Source: Sandaracinaceae bacterium
Lineage (GTDB): Bacteria > Myxococcota_A > Polyangia > Polyangiales > Houyiibacteriaceae
DNA: 64,000 nucleotides
Direction of reading: 5' to 3'
Assembly: GCA_016706685.1 (NCBI GenBank)
Contig: JADJJE010000005.1
Location: 248,001-312,000 of the forward strand
A program made the position numbers and the translations under genes. Each line of letters begins with the position of its first letter. The stretch's first letter is position 1. The notes beneath the pieces are model-generated. The model searched no databases. It saw nothing but the letters and a program-made list of their open reading frames with translations, and was not told the DNA's origin. Of the stretch, positions 16,969 to 26,315 are shown piece by piece.

Positions 16969-18636
16969 ATGTTCGCTCGCCCTTGCTCACGCCCTCTGCG
17001 CACGCGCCACGTTGCCGTGCTCGCGGCGCTGTGCGTGGGCTGCATGGCCAGTAGCGTGGGCCAGGCCAGCGCGCAGGAGGTGGCCTACACGGGTGCGTGG
17101 CAAGCCAGCCCGCTGAGCGTGCGCTACGCGCTGCAGAGCTGGGGCCCCGACTGCGGGCCACGCCCCGGAGCCGCAAGCGAGCCCGGCGGGCGCGTGACGG
17201 TCAGCGCCGAGGGCAGCCACCTGCGGTTCACCGGAGCCTTGTCGGGCGCCACCAGCGCGTGCTGGAGCGACAACGCCGAGGTGCGCCGGGTGTCGGCGTC
17301 CGCCCGCCCCGAGAGCTGGTCGGCCAGCTGCGCCACCATCGCCGGCAACCCGCGTGGGGAGAGCGGCCGCTACTCCTTCACGGTGCGAGACCCCAACACG
17401 CTCTCGTACACCGAGCGCACCACCTACAACTGGCAGCTGCGCGACTCCACGTGCACCGCCACGCGCACGGCCAGCCGCACGCTCACGCGCGCCGTGCCCC
17501 TGGCCATCCCCAGCGAGCTGCCGCCTCCGAGCGAGCCCACGGTGGCCGAGCCCGCACCGGAGGAGCCCAGTACGTGCGTAGCCGGAACGCCCACCGCGCT
17601 GCGCATGCGTGCGCCCGAGGCGCCCGTCGAGCCGGGCGCGCGGCTGTGCTTGACCGCCCGAGCCACAGACGCCGCGGGCTGCGCGCTGACCAACCCGCCC
17701 ATCGAGTGGCGCGTGGTGGGTCCCACCGGGTCGTCGGGGCGCATGGATGGGCGCTGCTTCGTGACCACGGACAACGCAGCCGAAGCCGAGGGGGAGTACC
17801 GCATCACCGCCACGCTCGGCGCCCTCGAGGCGCGTGCAGACGTTCAGGTGCACTCACCCGACCTGTCTGGCCTCATCGCGGTGCGCGATCGCGCGCCGGA
17901 TGGCCAGCCCAGCGCCATCGAGCACGCCGAGTCCGAGCGGGCGGCAGGCGTGGCTGCGGTCGCGCCGGGCGGTGGCCATGGGCAGCGCTGGTTGCTGTTG
18001 GGCGTGGGCCTCCTGCTGCTGGGCGCCACGGTCGGGTTCTCGCTGCTGGTGGTGCGGGCGCGGCGCAAGTCCGCCACGGCCGCCACCAAGGGCGGCAGCA
18101 AAGACACCAAGGGCAGCCGCGACAGCGACCCTGAGCGGAAGAGCGACCCGCTCAAGAATTCGGGCACGGCGCTCATCCCCAAGAAGGCGCAGCTCCCGGG
18201 TCACGCAGCCAGCGCGGCCTCACGGGCCGAGACGATGATGGAGGCGCCTGCCCCGAGCGCGGCCGTGGCCCCGCGGCCTGCTGCGCCGGTCGTGGCGGCC
18301 AGTTCCGTGGGCGGGCCGCTCGCCTGCCCGGTGTGCGGGGTGCCGGGGACCGGGGGCGAGCGGTTCTGCGCGAAGCATGGCGAGCGGCTGGTGACGGCCG
18401 CCGAAAATCCGCTGAGAGCGGCCGGGATGATCTGCCCAACCTGCCGCCGGGGCTACCCGCCAGACGCCGAATTCTGCCCCCACGATCGCGCGGCGCTCGT
18501 TCCCTACACGCTCTATCGCCGGGCCGAGACCGCCACGGAGACCCTCCCGCGCATCTGCCCCACGTGCGGTGAGCGCTACGGCCAGCACGTCACCTTCTGT
18601 GGCAAGGACGGGGCCTCCCTGTCTTCCGTCAACTAG
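16969..18636 (+). CDS. Membrane protein with exported domain and three cytoplasmic zinc ribbons
   Basis: 555 residues. A Sec signal peptide (LRTRHVAVLAALCVGCMASS...ASA) leads an exported Cys-containing domain (~35-180) and an Ig-like segment (~205-305). One membrane helix follows (WLLLGVGLLLLGATVGFSLLVV), then a basic stretch, a Pro/Ala linker and, at the C-terminus, three CxxC zinc-ribbon-like units: CPVCGVPG, CPTCRRGYPPDAEFCPHD and CPTCGERYGQHVTFCGKD. Orientation puts the ribbons in the cytoplasm. Similar mosaics are common in Myxococcota but have no assigned function that I know. The following gene also carries a cytoplasmic zinc ribbon and one helix, so the two may act together. Function unknown. 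Confidence 0.7.
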   Translation: MFARPCSRPLRTRHVAVLAALCVGCMASSVGQASAQEVAYTGAWQASPLSVRYALQSWGPDCGPRPGAASEPGGRVTVSAEGSHLRFTGALSGATSACWSDNAEVRRVSASARPESWSASCATIAGNPRGESGRYSFTVRDPNTLSYTERTTYNWQLRDSTCTATRTASRTLTRAVPLAIPSELPPPSEPTVAEPAPEEPSTCVAGTPTALRMRAPEAPVEPGARLCLTARATDAAGCALTNPPIEWRVVGPTGSSGRMDGRCFVTTDNAAEAEGEYRITATLGALEARADVQVHSPDLSGLIAVRDRAPDGQPSAIEHAESERAAGVAAVAPGGGHGQRWLLLGVGLLLLGATVGFSLLVVRARRKSATAATKGGSKDTKGSRDSDPERKSDPLKNSGTALIPKKAQLPGHAASAASRAETMMEAPAPSAAVAPRPAAPVVAASSVGGPLACPVCGVPGTGGERFCAKHGERLVTAAENPLRAAGMICPTCRRGYPPDAEFCPHDRAALVPYTLYRRAETATETLPRICPTCGERYGQHVTFCGKDGASLSSVN

Positions 18637-18806
18637 TCGCTCGAGCCACCCAAGGATGCCTCGCGTCGAGGTTCGGTAGCTACGAGACGCAGCGCGATCT
18701 TGATCCCCAGCGCGTCGCGCGCTTATCATCACGTCCCGTCAAGGGATTCCGCATTCACCCGTCTCGGAGCCACCACTCCGAGCAGAGCCAAGAGGACCGC
18801 CAGGAA

Positions 18807-20528
18807 ATGAAAATCGTCTGTGATAGCTGCTCCGCGAAGTACTCCATCGCGGATGAGAAGGTCGCCGGCAAGGTCTTCAAGATTCGTTGTAAGAAGTGCT
18901 CGAACGTGATCGTGGTCCGCGGCGACCACGTTGAGGGCGGAAACGACGAAGACGAAGCCACGCGGGTATTCGACTATGGCGGCGATGCCGCTTGGCACCT
19001 CGTCCTCGACGGCGAGCAGCAGGGCCCGTTCACGCCGCTGCAGATCGCCGGCATGCTCTCCGAAGGGACCATCGACTACGAGTCGTACGTCTGGAAGGAA
19101 GGCTTCGACGGCTGGAAGGCGCTCAATGAAGTGCCCGAGCTGATGGCCGCGCTCGGTAGCGCAGACGCCGGCGGTGACAGCCACGTGGCCGACGAGAGCG
19201 ACGGCGGCTCGGCGGGCGCCGACCCATTCGCCGCGAGCGCCAGCAGCGGTGGTGGCCTCTTCGCCAGCGGCGGCGGCAGCGGCGGGGCGAACGATCTGTT
19301 CGCGAGCAGCGGCGGCGGCAACCTCTTCGGCGGCGGCGGTGGCGATGACGTGGTGGCGTCGAAGCCGGGCCCACGCGTGTCGGCGGGCGAGGCCATGACC
19401 GGCCAGCGCAACGAAAACTCGGTGCTGTTTTCGCTCAGCAACCTCCAGGCGCTGGCCACCGGTGGCGACAGCGCTCCGAAGGGCGGGAGCCCGCTCAAGA
19501 GCGCCAGCTCGTCACCCCTCGGTGGTGGCGGCGGTCTCGGCGGTGGTGGCGGCTTCCCCGCGTCCTCCGGCATGGCCATGGGTGAAGGCTCCGGCCTCAT
19601 CGACATCCGCGCGCTCGCCAGCGCCACGTCCTCCGCGCCGCAGCATTCGCCGCTCAAGAGCGCCGGCTCGCCGGTGGACGACCTCCTGGCCATCGGCGTG
19701 GGCCCGTCGCTGGGCTCGGCCCTCGGCGCACCCATCCTCGCGCCCGTCGCAGCGGAGCCGGTGCCCGTGCAGGCGGCCGCGCAGCAGGGCGGCAGCAGCA
19801 ACAAGGTGGTGCTGATCGCCGCTGCCGTCGTGGTCATCGCAGTGCTCGGCGGCGTTGGCTTCGTGGTCACGCGTCCCCCCGCCGTCCAAGTCGTCACGCA
19901 GCCCGCGGCCACGCCCACGCCCACGCCTGGCGAGACCGCAGGTACGGTTCCGGCTGCGAGTGACACCGCGGGCACGGTTCCGGCGGCAGGCACCACGCCC
20001 GCCCCAGGCACCACGCCCACGGAGACGGCCACCCCCACCGCAGAGACCGGCTCCACGGGCTCCACGGGGTCGTCCACCCGTCGCCCCGGCTCCACCGGGA
20101 GCGCCACGCGCCCCACGGGCACCTCGGACATGGCGTCCACCACGGGGAGCTCCTCGACGGGCTCGGCGCCCATCCCCGAGGCCGCGACCCCCATGCAGAG
20201 CTCCATGTCGGCCAGCATCGACGACCTGCTCGGGATGGCCGTGGCTCCCATGCAGGAAGACACGGCCGATCTCCCCGACACGCCGTCGCGTTCGGCCGTC
20301 TCCAGTGCCCTGGGTGGCCGTGCGGCTGCCGTGCGTGCCTGCGGCAATGGCGCCACCGGGACGGCAACCGTCGCTGTCACCTTCTCCAGCAACGGCCGCG
20401 TCAGCTCCGCCAACGTCACGGGGGGCGCCTTCGCGGGCAACTCGTGCATCGCCAACGCCGTGCGCGGCGCGCGCGTTCCGGCCTTCCGGCAGGCCAGCTT
20501 CAACGTGAACTTCCCGTACCGCCTCTGA
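18807..20528 (+). CDS. GltJ/AgmX-like zinc-ribbon/GYF/TonB-type envelope protein
   Basis: 573 residues. Domains in order: an MJ0042-type zinc ribbon (Cys5, Cys8, Cys28, Cys31); a GYF_2-like domain (about 64-114, WHLVLDGEQQGPFTPLQIAG); a long Gly/Ser-rich linker; one membrane helix (VVLIAAAVVVIAVLGGVGFVV, near 335-355); a Thr/Pro/Ser-rich periplasmic linker; and a C-terminal AgmX/TonB-like domain (AAAVRACGNGATGTATVAVTF to FNVNFPYRL). This is the domain order of GltJ (AgmX), the Myxococcus gliding-machinery protein whose cytoplasmic ribbon and GYF domains interact with the polarity GTPase system and whose periplasmic end resembles TonB. No other glt genes are nearby, so it may be a paralogue working elsewhere. 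Closed by the terminator at 20550-20580. Confidence 0.78.
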   Translation: MKIVCDSCSAKYSIADEKVAGKVFKIRCKKCSNVIVVRGDHVEGGNDEDEATRVFDYGGDAAWHLVLDGEQQGPFTPLQIAGMLSEGTIDYESYVWKEGFDGWKALNEVPELMAALGSADAGGDSHVADESDGGSAGADPFAASASSGGGLFASGGGSGGANDLFASSGGGNLFGGGGGDDVVASKPGPRVSAGEAMTGQRNENSVLFSLSNLQALATGGDSAPKGGSPLKSASSSPLGGGGGLGGGGGFPASSGMAMGEGSGLIDIRALASATSSAPQHSPLKSAGSPVDDLLAIGVGPSLGSALGAPILAPVAAEPVPVQAAAQQGGSSNKVVLIAAAVVVIAVLGGVGFVVTRPPAVQVVTQPAATPTPTPGETAGTVPAASDTAGTVPAAGTTPAPGTTPTETATPTAETGSTGSTGSSTRRPGSTGSATRPTGTSDMASTTGSSSTGSAPIPEAATPMQSSMSASIDDLLGMAVAPMQEDTADLPDTPSRSAVSSALGGRAAAVRACGNGATGTATVAVTFSSNGRVSSANVTGGAFAGNSCIANAVRGARVPAFRQASFNVNFPYRL

Positions 20529-20549
20529 CGGGTACGCGCTCCGAGAAGG

Positions 20550-20580
20550 CGCCCACTCGGCTCAGCCGGGTGGGCGTTTT
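20550..20580 (+). terminator. Terminator between the AgmX-like gene and convergent recD
   Basis: CGCCCACTCGGC / GCCGGGTGGGCG, a 12-bp stem with one G-T pair and a 3-nt loop, followed by TTTT at 20577. It lies 11 bp before the recD stop and so could also act on recD transcripts. Confidence 0.8.
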
Positions 20581-20590
20581 GCGTTGGCGG

Positions 20591-22635
20591 TCAGCGAGCT
20601 GCGAGGTCCGCTTCGACGCGCGCCAAGAGCCCGCTCGAGCGCGTGACGCGGCGCGTGACGGCTGCCTCGATCGCCCAGCGTGGCCCCACCAGCGTGACGC
20701 TGCGGCGAGCGCGCGTGATGGCGGTGTAGAGGATCTCTCGCGTGAGCAGCGGCGTCTCCACGTCGGGCAGCAGCACACCAATGGCGTCGTACTCGGAGCC
20801 CTGCGCCTTGTGCACGGTGATGGCGTAAGCGAGCTCGAGCCCGTCCTCGATGGCCGAGAGCGGGAAGCCGACAAACCCGTCGTCGCGCCGGAAGAGCACC
20901 AGCCGGCGCAGCCCCCGCTCGAAGTCGAAGCGCCCTGTGAGCACCACGCCTGCGTCGCCGTTGAACAGGCCGCGCACGTAGTCGTTGTGGTGCACCATGA
21001 CGGGCTCGCCCACCACGAAGCGGGCGCGCGCATCGCGGGAGCGCAGCACGTGGAAGTGCTGGTTCACGCGCTCCACCCCGAGCGAGCCAGCGCGCGTGAG
21101 CGCCAGCAGCTTCGCCCGCTCGAGGCGCGTGAAGAGGGACTCGAGCACTGGAATCATGCTGGCTGGAGGCCGCCCCCCCGTGAGCACCAGCTCGGACCCG
21201 AGCGCGCGCGCTGCGTCGGTGAGCGGCCGCAGATAGACATCGTCCCAGCGGCCCAGCAGCTCGGCGCGTGTGGCCGCATCGGGAGCCTCCACCCATTCGC
21301 AGCCCGAGAAGCGCAGCGCGGCGGCCCGCGGCACGGGCGTGATGCTGTCCGAGGCGGTTGGTTCGTGAGGCGCGGGCTCGCGCAGCAGCGTGGTGAGGCG
21401 CCCGCGATGCACGCCCTGCGCCACTTTCAGGATGTTGCGCCCCGCCGGGTCGTTCGCGTCCATGCGGTAGCTGTGGGTCAGCCGCACCACCCCATCGGAG
21501 GGAAGCGCGCAGAGGTCCCGAAAGACGGCGCCAGCGTCCACCGAGGGGAGCTGGTCGGCGTCGCCCAGCAGCACGAGGCGCGTGTCCGGCCCGAGCGCGC
21601 GCAGCAGCCGGTCCATCATCATGGCGTCGATCATGGAGGCCTCGTCCACCACGACCACGCGCGCGCCGAGCGGGCTGCGCTCGTGCGCGCGATAGCGTCC
21701 GCTGCGCGGCGAGTACCCGAGCAGGCGGTGCAACGTCTGGCTGTGCGGCGGCGCCCGGAGGAGCGCCGCGTCGTCGAAGGTGGGCGCACGCAGGGCACGC
21801 AGCGCGCGGGCCACCGAGGCGCGCATGCGGTCGGCCGCCTTGCCCGTGGGGGCGGCGAGCGCAACGTCGGCCTCGGCGTCGTAGCCCAGCCGCACCAGCA
21901 CGCGCAGCAGGCTCACCACGATGCTGGTCTTGCCCGTCCCGGGGCCACCGGAGACGAGCGCCAAACGGGCCTGCGCCGCCACGCGCACCGCCCCCTCTTG
22001 CTCGCGCGAGAGCCGCACGGGGCGCTCCCCTGCGAAGGGCGGGGCCGCGAGGACATCGCGCAGGGCGCGCTCTAGCTTTCTGCCGTCCGTGGGCAGGCGC
22101 TCGCCATCGGGGGCATGGTGCCCACACCGATTGCGGGTTGCAGGCGCTCGACCACAGCGCTCGCGATGCGCCCCTCCGTCTCGAACAAGCGCTGGGGATA
22201 GAGGTGCTCGCCGAACGCCACGATGGGGCCGGTCTCGCCCGCCGCGACCAGCAGCGGAGCGAGCGCCCCGAGTGCTGCCGGGTCGCCGAGGCGCTGGGCC
22301 AGCGCCGTCACCCGCGCTCGCTGGTCGCTGCCCAGCGCATCGCCAGCTTCGCGCAAGATGGTCACCAGCTCCGCCGCGCCGCTGCCGCGGACGCCGAGTC
22401 GTGTGGATCCACGCGCCACGCTCACCAGCAGCGCCAGCGCCAGCAAGGCGACGTCCCGGCGCTCCATCCCCGTGACCACAGGAGCGATCGACGCGAGCTC
22501 GTGTGCGCGCAGCGCCAGCGCTGTGTCCTGGTCGAGCGCGCTCGCCACGGCGAGCAGCGTTACGTCGAACGCGGGCGGAGCCCCCTGCGCATCTGCCCAA
22601 CGCGCCCGCCCAGCGCCACCGGGGTGCAGCGTCAT
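20591..22635 (-). pseudogene. recD: RecD, exodeoxyribonuclease V alpha subunit, interrupted by one frameshift
   Basis: The ATG at 22635 overlaps the recB stop (ATGA, 22632-22635). The N-terminal RecD domain runs to a stop near 22072. The helicase part continues in another frame: Walker A LVSGGPGTGKTSIV, Walker B VVVDEASMIDAMMM, GDADQLPSVDAG, and the C-terminal AYAITVHKAQGSEYD and YTAITRAR. One missing base near 22112 joins the halves (VGT-H-APDGERLPTDGRKLERAL) to give 681 residues, a normal length. RecD is the 5'-3' helicase of RecBCD, which processes double-strand breaks for recombination. Because all motifs are intact and the other subunits are present, a sequencing error is the best explanation. 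Confidence 0.88.
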
Positions 22636-25600
22636 CGCGCGCCTCCGGCGAGGCTGTCCGGCGTCCCGCCAAACGACATGCCCAGCAGCTCGCGCTCCCA
22701 GCGCTGCACGTCGGCGAACGTGGGCCGCTCGAACACCACCCCCGGCTGGCCCAGCGCCATGGGGCGCAGGAAAGCATAGAGGTGGCCGCCGAACACGCGC
22801 TCGTAGGCCGCCTCGTCCCACACGTCGAGCAGGCGCAGGACGCCCAGGGTGTAGAGCTTGATCTGAAGGTCGTAGTGGGTCGCGACGTGTGCGCGCAGCT
22901 GGGTCGGATCGCCCTCCACGCGGTCGCTCTTCCAGTCGAGGAAGTAGATGGCGGAGTCGTGCTCGAAGACCACGTCCACCACACCGCGCACGATGCCGCG
23001 CTCCACGCGGAAGGGCGCCGCACCCTCGGGGGTCTGCCGTCTGGACGGGCTGACGAGGCTGGGGTGGTGCACCTCCGGGATGGGAAACTGGAAGCTCATC
23101 TCGCGAACCACGCGCGTGGCGCTCACGAGCGGCAGCGCGCCCCCATCCCGCGTGGGCAGCGGCGTTCGGACGGCGTGGAAGAGCACCTGCGCGGCAGCGT
23201 CCACGTGCCCTGCGCTCACGCCGTTGCGGGCGGCGCACCCCCCCAACAGCGCGCGCAGCTCGGCGCCGCGTGGCTCCGGCGTCAACACCTCGGCGGGGTC
23301 GCTCACGCCGGCCAGGTAGTGGAGGTCCACGCGCTCGAGGGCCTCGTGCAGGAAGATGCCCGTGGCTGCGCCGCCCGGCAGTGGAGCAGCGGCGCGCAGG
23401 AGCTCGCCCCCCTCGCCTGCTTGCGCGGCCTCGCGTGGGGCAATCGGCACCGACAGCGACGGGGCGTCGTGGACGTCGGCCTTGGGCTCCTCGTTGGGGG
23501 CGCCCTCCGTGAGGGTCCGGGCGCGCCGCCCCGCGAGGCGTGAGTACGAAGTGGCCAGTGGCCCGCGGTGACGCCGGCGCAGGTCGACGAAGAGCTGCGC
23601 TTCGAGCGGCGCCGGCGGCAAGGGCGGTGGGCTCGCGGGCACCTCCACGAGCACCGATGCCGGGGGCGTCTGGCGCGACTCGTGGGCCCCCGGCAGATCA
23701 CCGCTAGTGCCGACGTCGCGCAGCTCGATCCACAGCGGGCGCGCGCTGGGCACCTGCCCCACCAGGCCACCGAGCGCCTCCTGCACCCGGTAGTAAGCGG
23801 CGCTCGGACGCAGCGCGTAGCCCGTTCCGGGAGCCGCATCGCCGCCGAAGAACGGCAGGTACAAGCGGGAGCGCGCACGCGTCAGCGCCACGTAGAACAG
23901 GCGCTCGTCTTCTTCGCTCTGCTCGCGCGTGACGTCGTCCGCCACGGCAGCGGGGAGCGGACGCATCCACGCCTCGCGCGTCCCGCGCACGTGCCGCACG
24001 CGTGGCTCGCTGCCCGGGCGCTCCGAGCTGCCGAGGCCGCCCAGCACGAACACCACCTCGGCCTCGAGACCCTTCGACTTGTGCATGGTGAGCAGCTGCA
24101 CCGCCGAGCCTTCCGTCGCGACCCGCTCGATGTCGTCGCCCACCTCGGGCCCACCTTGCCCCTGCACCAGCTGCTGGAAGTCCACCACCAGCTCGTCCAC
24201 CGTGCGACGCCGGCCGTGCGCGCGCTCCAACAGGATGTCCACGAGGTGCTGGTAGTTGGTGAGCCTGCGGGCGCTCTCCTCCACGAACAGCTCCCGGCGC
24301 GCGAGGCCGCTCGTGTGCAGAAGCTCACGCGCGAAGCCCGCATAGTCCCGCACCTCGCAGCGCTCGCGCAGCCGCACCAGGCGCGCCACCAGCGGGTGGT
24401 CGTCGTGCAGCGACTCGTCCCCGCGCAGCTCCGCGAGCTGCAGCCCGAAGAACGGCGTGAGCCAGGCCTTGAGGCGGTGGCTGCGCTCGCTCGGGTCCGC
24501 CACGGCGCGCAGCACCATGAGCAGGTCCTCGGCCTCGCGCGTGGCAAAGAGCCCGTGCCGCTTGAAGTAGGCGCAGGGGATGCCGCGCGCGGCAAGCCGG
24601 TCGTGGACGCCGTCGAGGTCCTTCCCGTTGCGCCCCAGCACGTAGATGTCGCTCGGCTCGAGGCGCCGCAGGGCACCCTCCCGGCCGACCGCGAGCGCGG
24701 CGTGACTCTCTCCCAACAAGCGCGCGATCTCCTCCGCGATGGCCCCCGCCAGCACGTCGCGGGCGCCGTCCGCGCTCAGCTTGTCCGCGCTCGCATCGAG
24801 TGGCCGCAGCAGCACCAGCGGCGCCGCAGGCCGGCCGTCGAGGTGCTCCGCGGTGAGCCCGGGGTTCCCACACGTGACGGGCGCGTCGTAGCGAATGGGC
24901 CCGGCGAAGAAGCCGCGCGCGAAGATGGCGTTGTACGCCCCGATGACGCCCGGCGTGCTGCGAAAATTCTGGGTCAGCACCACACGGCGGCTGTACGGAG
25001 CGAGCGACTCGCGCGCCTTCAGGTACGTGTGCACGTCGGCGCCGCGGAAGGCGTAGATGGCCTGCTTGGGGTCGCCGATCAGGTAGAGCGCGCGGCGCCG
25101 CGCGAGCGGCACGTCCGCCGGCCGCTCGTTGCCGTCGAAGAACAGCCGCCGGAAGATTTCCCACTGCGTGGCGTCCGTGTCCTGGAACTCGTCCACGATG
25201 GCGAAGCGATGCTGCGCGCGCAGGGCGGCGACCAGCGGCTCCCCCGCCTCTCCGGCGACGGCATCCCGGACGCGCGTGAGCAGGTCGTCGAAGTCCATCT
25301 CACCGCGGGCCTGCTTCGACGCCTGCGCCTTCTGCAGCACGCGCGGCAGCAGGGTCTGCACTACCAACATGGGAAAGTGCGGCACGCTGCCGAGGAGCGC
25401 CTCGAAGGGGGCGAGCGCGCGCAGGAGGGCGGGGTTCTTCTCCGCGCGCTCCATGATCCACTGCGGGGCTGGCTTGCTGCCCTGCGGGCGGCTCGACCAG
25501 CTGGCGATGTGCGCCGCAGCCTCCATCAGGTCTCTGGTGCCCAGCACCTCCACGGCGCACGCGTGCAGCGCCTCGAGGTGCTCCGCCAGCGGCCCCTTGG

Positions 25601-26315
25601 TGCGTGCTCCGTCCTCGCGCACGGCGGCCAGGAGCGCGTGCAGGCGCGGCGCGGGCGCGCACACAGCGGCCGCGGCATGTACGTGCTCGAGCGACGCGGG
25701 CGGCATGAGCAAGCCGGGCTCGGACGCCCACTGCTCGAGGGTGCGGGTGAGCTGCGAGGGCGTCTGCCCCTGCAGGGCGGCGCGGAGCACGGCGTGTGCG
25801 GGGTCCCCGGGGCGCAGCGCCTCGCGCATCACGGCCCGCACGGCGCGACGAAAGTGCGCGCGGGTGTCGGTGAGCACCTGCTCGAAGAGACCACGGCTGC
25901 GGAACGCGTGCTCCTTGAGCACCCGCTGGCAGTACCCGTGGATGGTGTGGATGCTGGCAGCCTCGAAGCCGGCCACGGCCTCGCTGAGGCGCGCGAGCGC
26001 GGCCTCGTCCAGCGCCCAGACGTTGGCGGTGCCGCTCGGGTCGAGCGGATCCACGCGCGGATCGCTCGGCCCCGCGTGCACCAGCGCCACCAACGTGGCC
26101 CGCACGCGCTCGCGCATCTCGAGCGTGGCCTTCTCGGTGAAGGTCAGCACCAGGATCTCGTCGAGGCGCGCGCCGGCGCGCACGATCAGGTCCACGATCA
26201 GGTGCTCGAGCGTGAAGGTCTTGCCGGTGCCCGCCGACGCCTCGATCCACGCGTGCGACGCCAGCGGGATCTCGTCGAGCACGTCTGGGCGCGAGAAGCG
26301 GCGCAGCACGCTCAT
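22632..26315 (-). CDS. recB: RecB, exodeoxyribonuclease V beta subunit
   Basis: 1227 residues from the ATG at 26315, which overlaps the recC stop (26312-26315). UvrD-type helicase motifs are complete: IEASAGTGKTFTLEHL (25-40), VDEFQDTDATQWEIF, YLIGDPKQAIYAFRGADV, LTQNFRSTPGV, LLTMHKSKGLEAEVVFV and FYVALTRARSRLYLPF. The C-terminal nuclease domain shows GVVDVVFEHD, LDWKSD and HYDLQIKLYTLG, the catalytic Asp/Lys and the Y-x2-Q motif. It is the 3'-5' helicase and only nuclease of RecBCD. An uninterrupted frame runs from recC into recB only because of a frameshift in recC; the two are separate genes. Confidence 0.95.
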   Translation of the reverse strand: MSVLRRFSRPDVLDEIPLASHAWIEASAGTGKTFTLEHLIVDLIVRAGARLDEILVLTFTEKATLEMRERVRATLVALVHAGPSDPRVDPLDPSGTANVWALDEAALARLSEAVAGFEAASIHTIHGYCQRVLKEHAFRSRGLFEQVLTDTRAHFRRAVRAVMREALRPGDPAHAVLRAALQGQTPSQLTRTLEQWASEPGLLMPPASLEHVHAAAAVCAPAPRLHALLAAVREDGARTKGPLAEHLEALHACAVEVLGTRDLMEAAAHIASWSSRPQGSKPAPQWIMERAEKNPALLRALAPFEALLGSVPHFPMLVVQTLLPRVLQKAQASKQARGEMDFDDLLTRVRDAVAGEAGEPLVAALRAQHRFAIVDEFQDTDATQWEIFRRLFFDGNERPADVPLARRRALYLIGDPKQAIYAFRGADVHTYLKARESLAPYSRRVVLTQNFRSTPGVIGAYNAIFARGFFAGPIRYDAPVTCGNPGLTAEHLDGRPAAPLVLLRPLDASADKLSADGARDVLAGAIAEEIARLLGESHAALAVGREGALRRLEPSDIYVLGRNGKDLDGVHDRLAARGIPCAYFKRHGLFATREAEDLLMVLRAVADPSERSHRLKAWLTPFFGLQLAELRGDESLHDDHPLVARLVRLRERCEVRDYAGFARELLHTSGLARRELFVEESARRLTNYQHLVDILLERAHGRRRTVDELVVDFQQLVQGQGGPEVGDDIERVATEGSAVQLLTMHKSKGLEAEVVFVLGGLGSSERPGSEPRVRHVRGTREAWMRPLPAAVADDVTREQSEEDERLFYVALTRARSRLYLPFFGGDAAPGTGYALRPSAAYYRVQEALGGLVGQVPSARPLWIELRDVGTSGDLPGAHESRQTPPASVLVEVPASPPPLPPAPLEAQLFVDLRRRHRGPLATSYSRLAGRRARTLTEGAPNEEPKADVHDAPSLSVPIAPREAAQAGEGGELLRAAAPLPGGAATGIFLHEALERVDLHYLAGVSDPAEVLTPEPRGAELRALLGGCAARNGVSAGHVDAAAQVLFHAVRTPLPTRDGGALPLVSATRVVREMSFQFPIPEVHHPSLVSPSRRQTPEGAAPFRVERGIVRGVVDVVFEHDSAIYFLDWKSDRVEGDPTQLRAHVATHYDLQIKLYTLGVLRLLDVWDEAAYERVFGGHLYAFLRPMALGQPGVVFERPTFADVQRWERELLGMSFGGTPDSLAGGAR

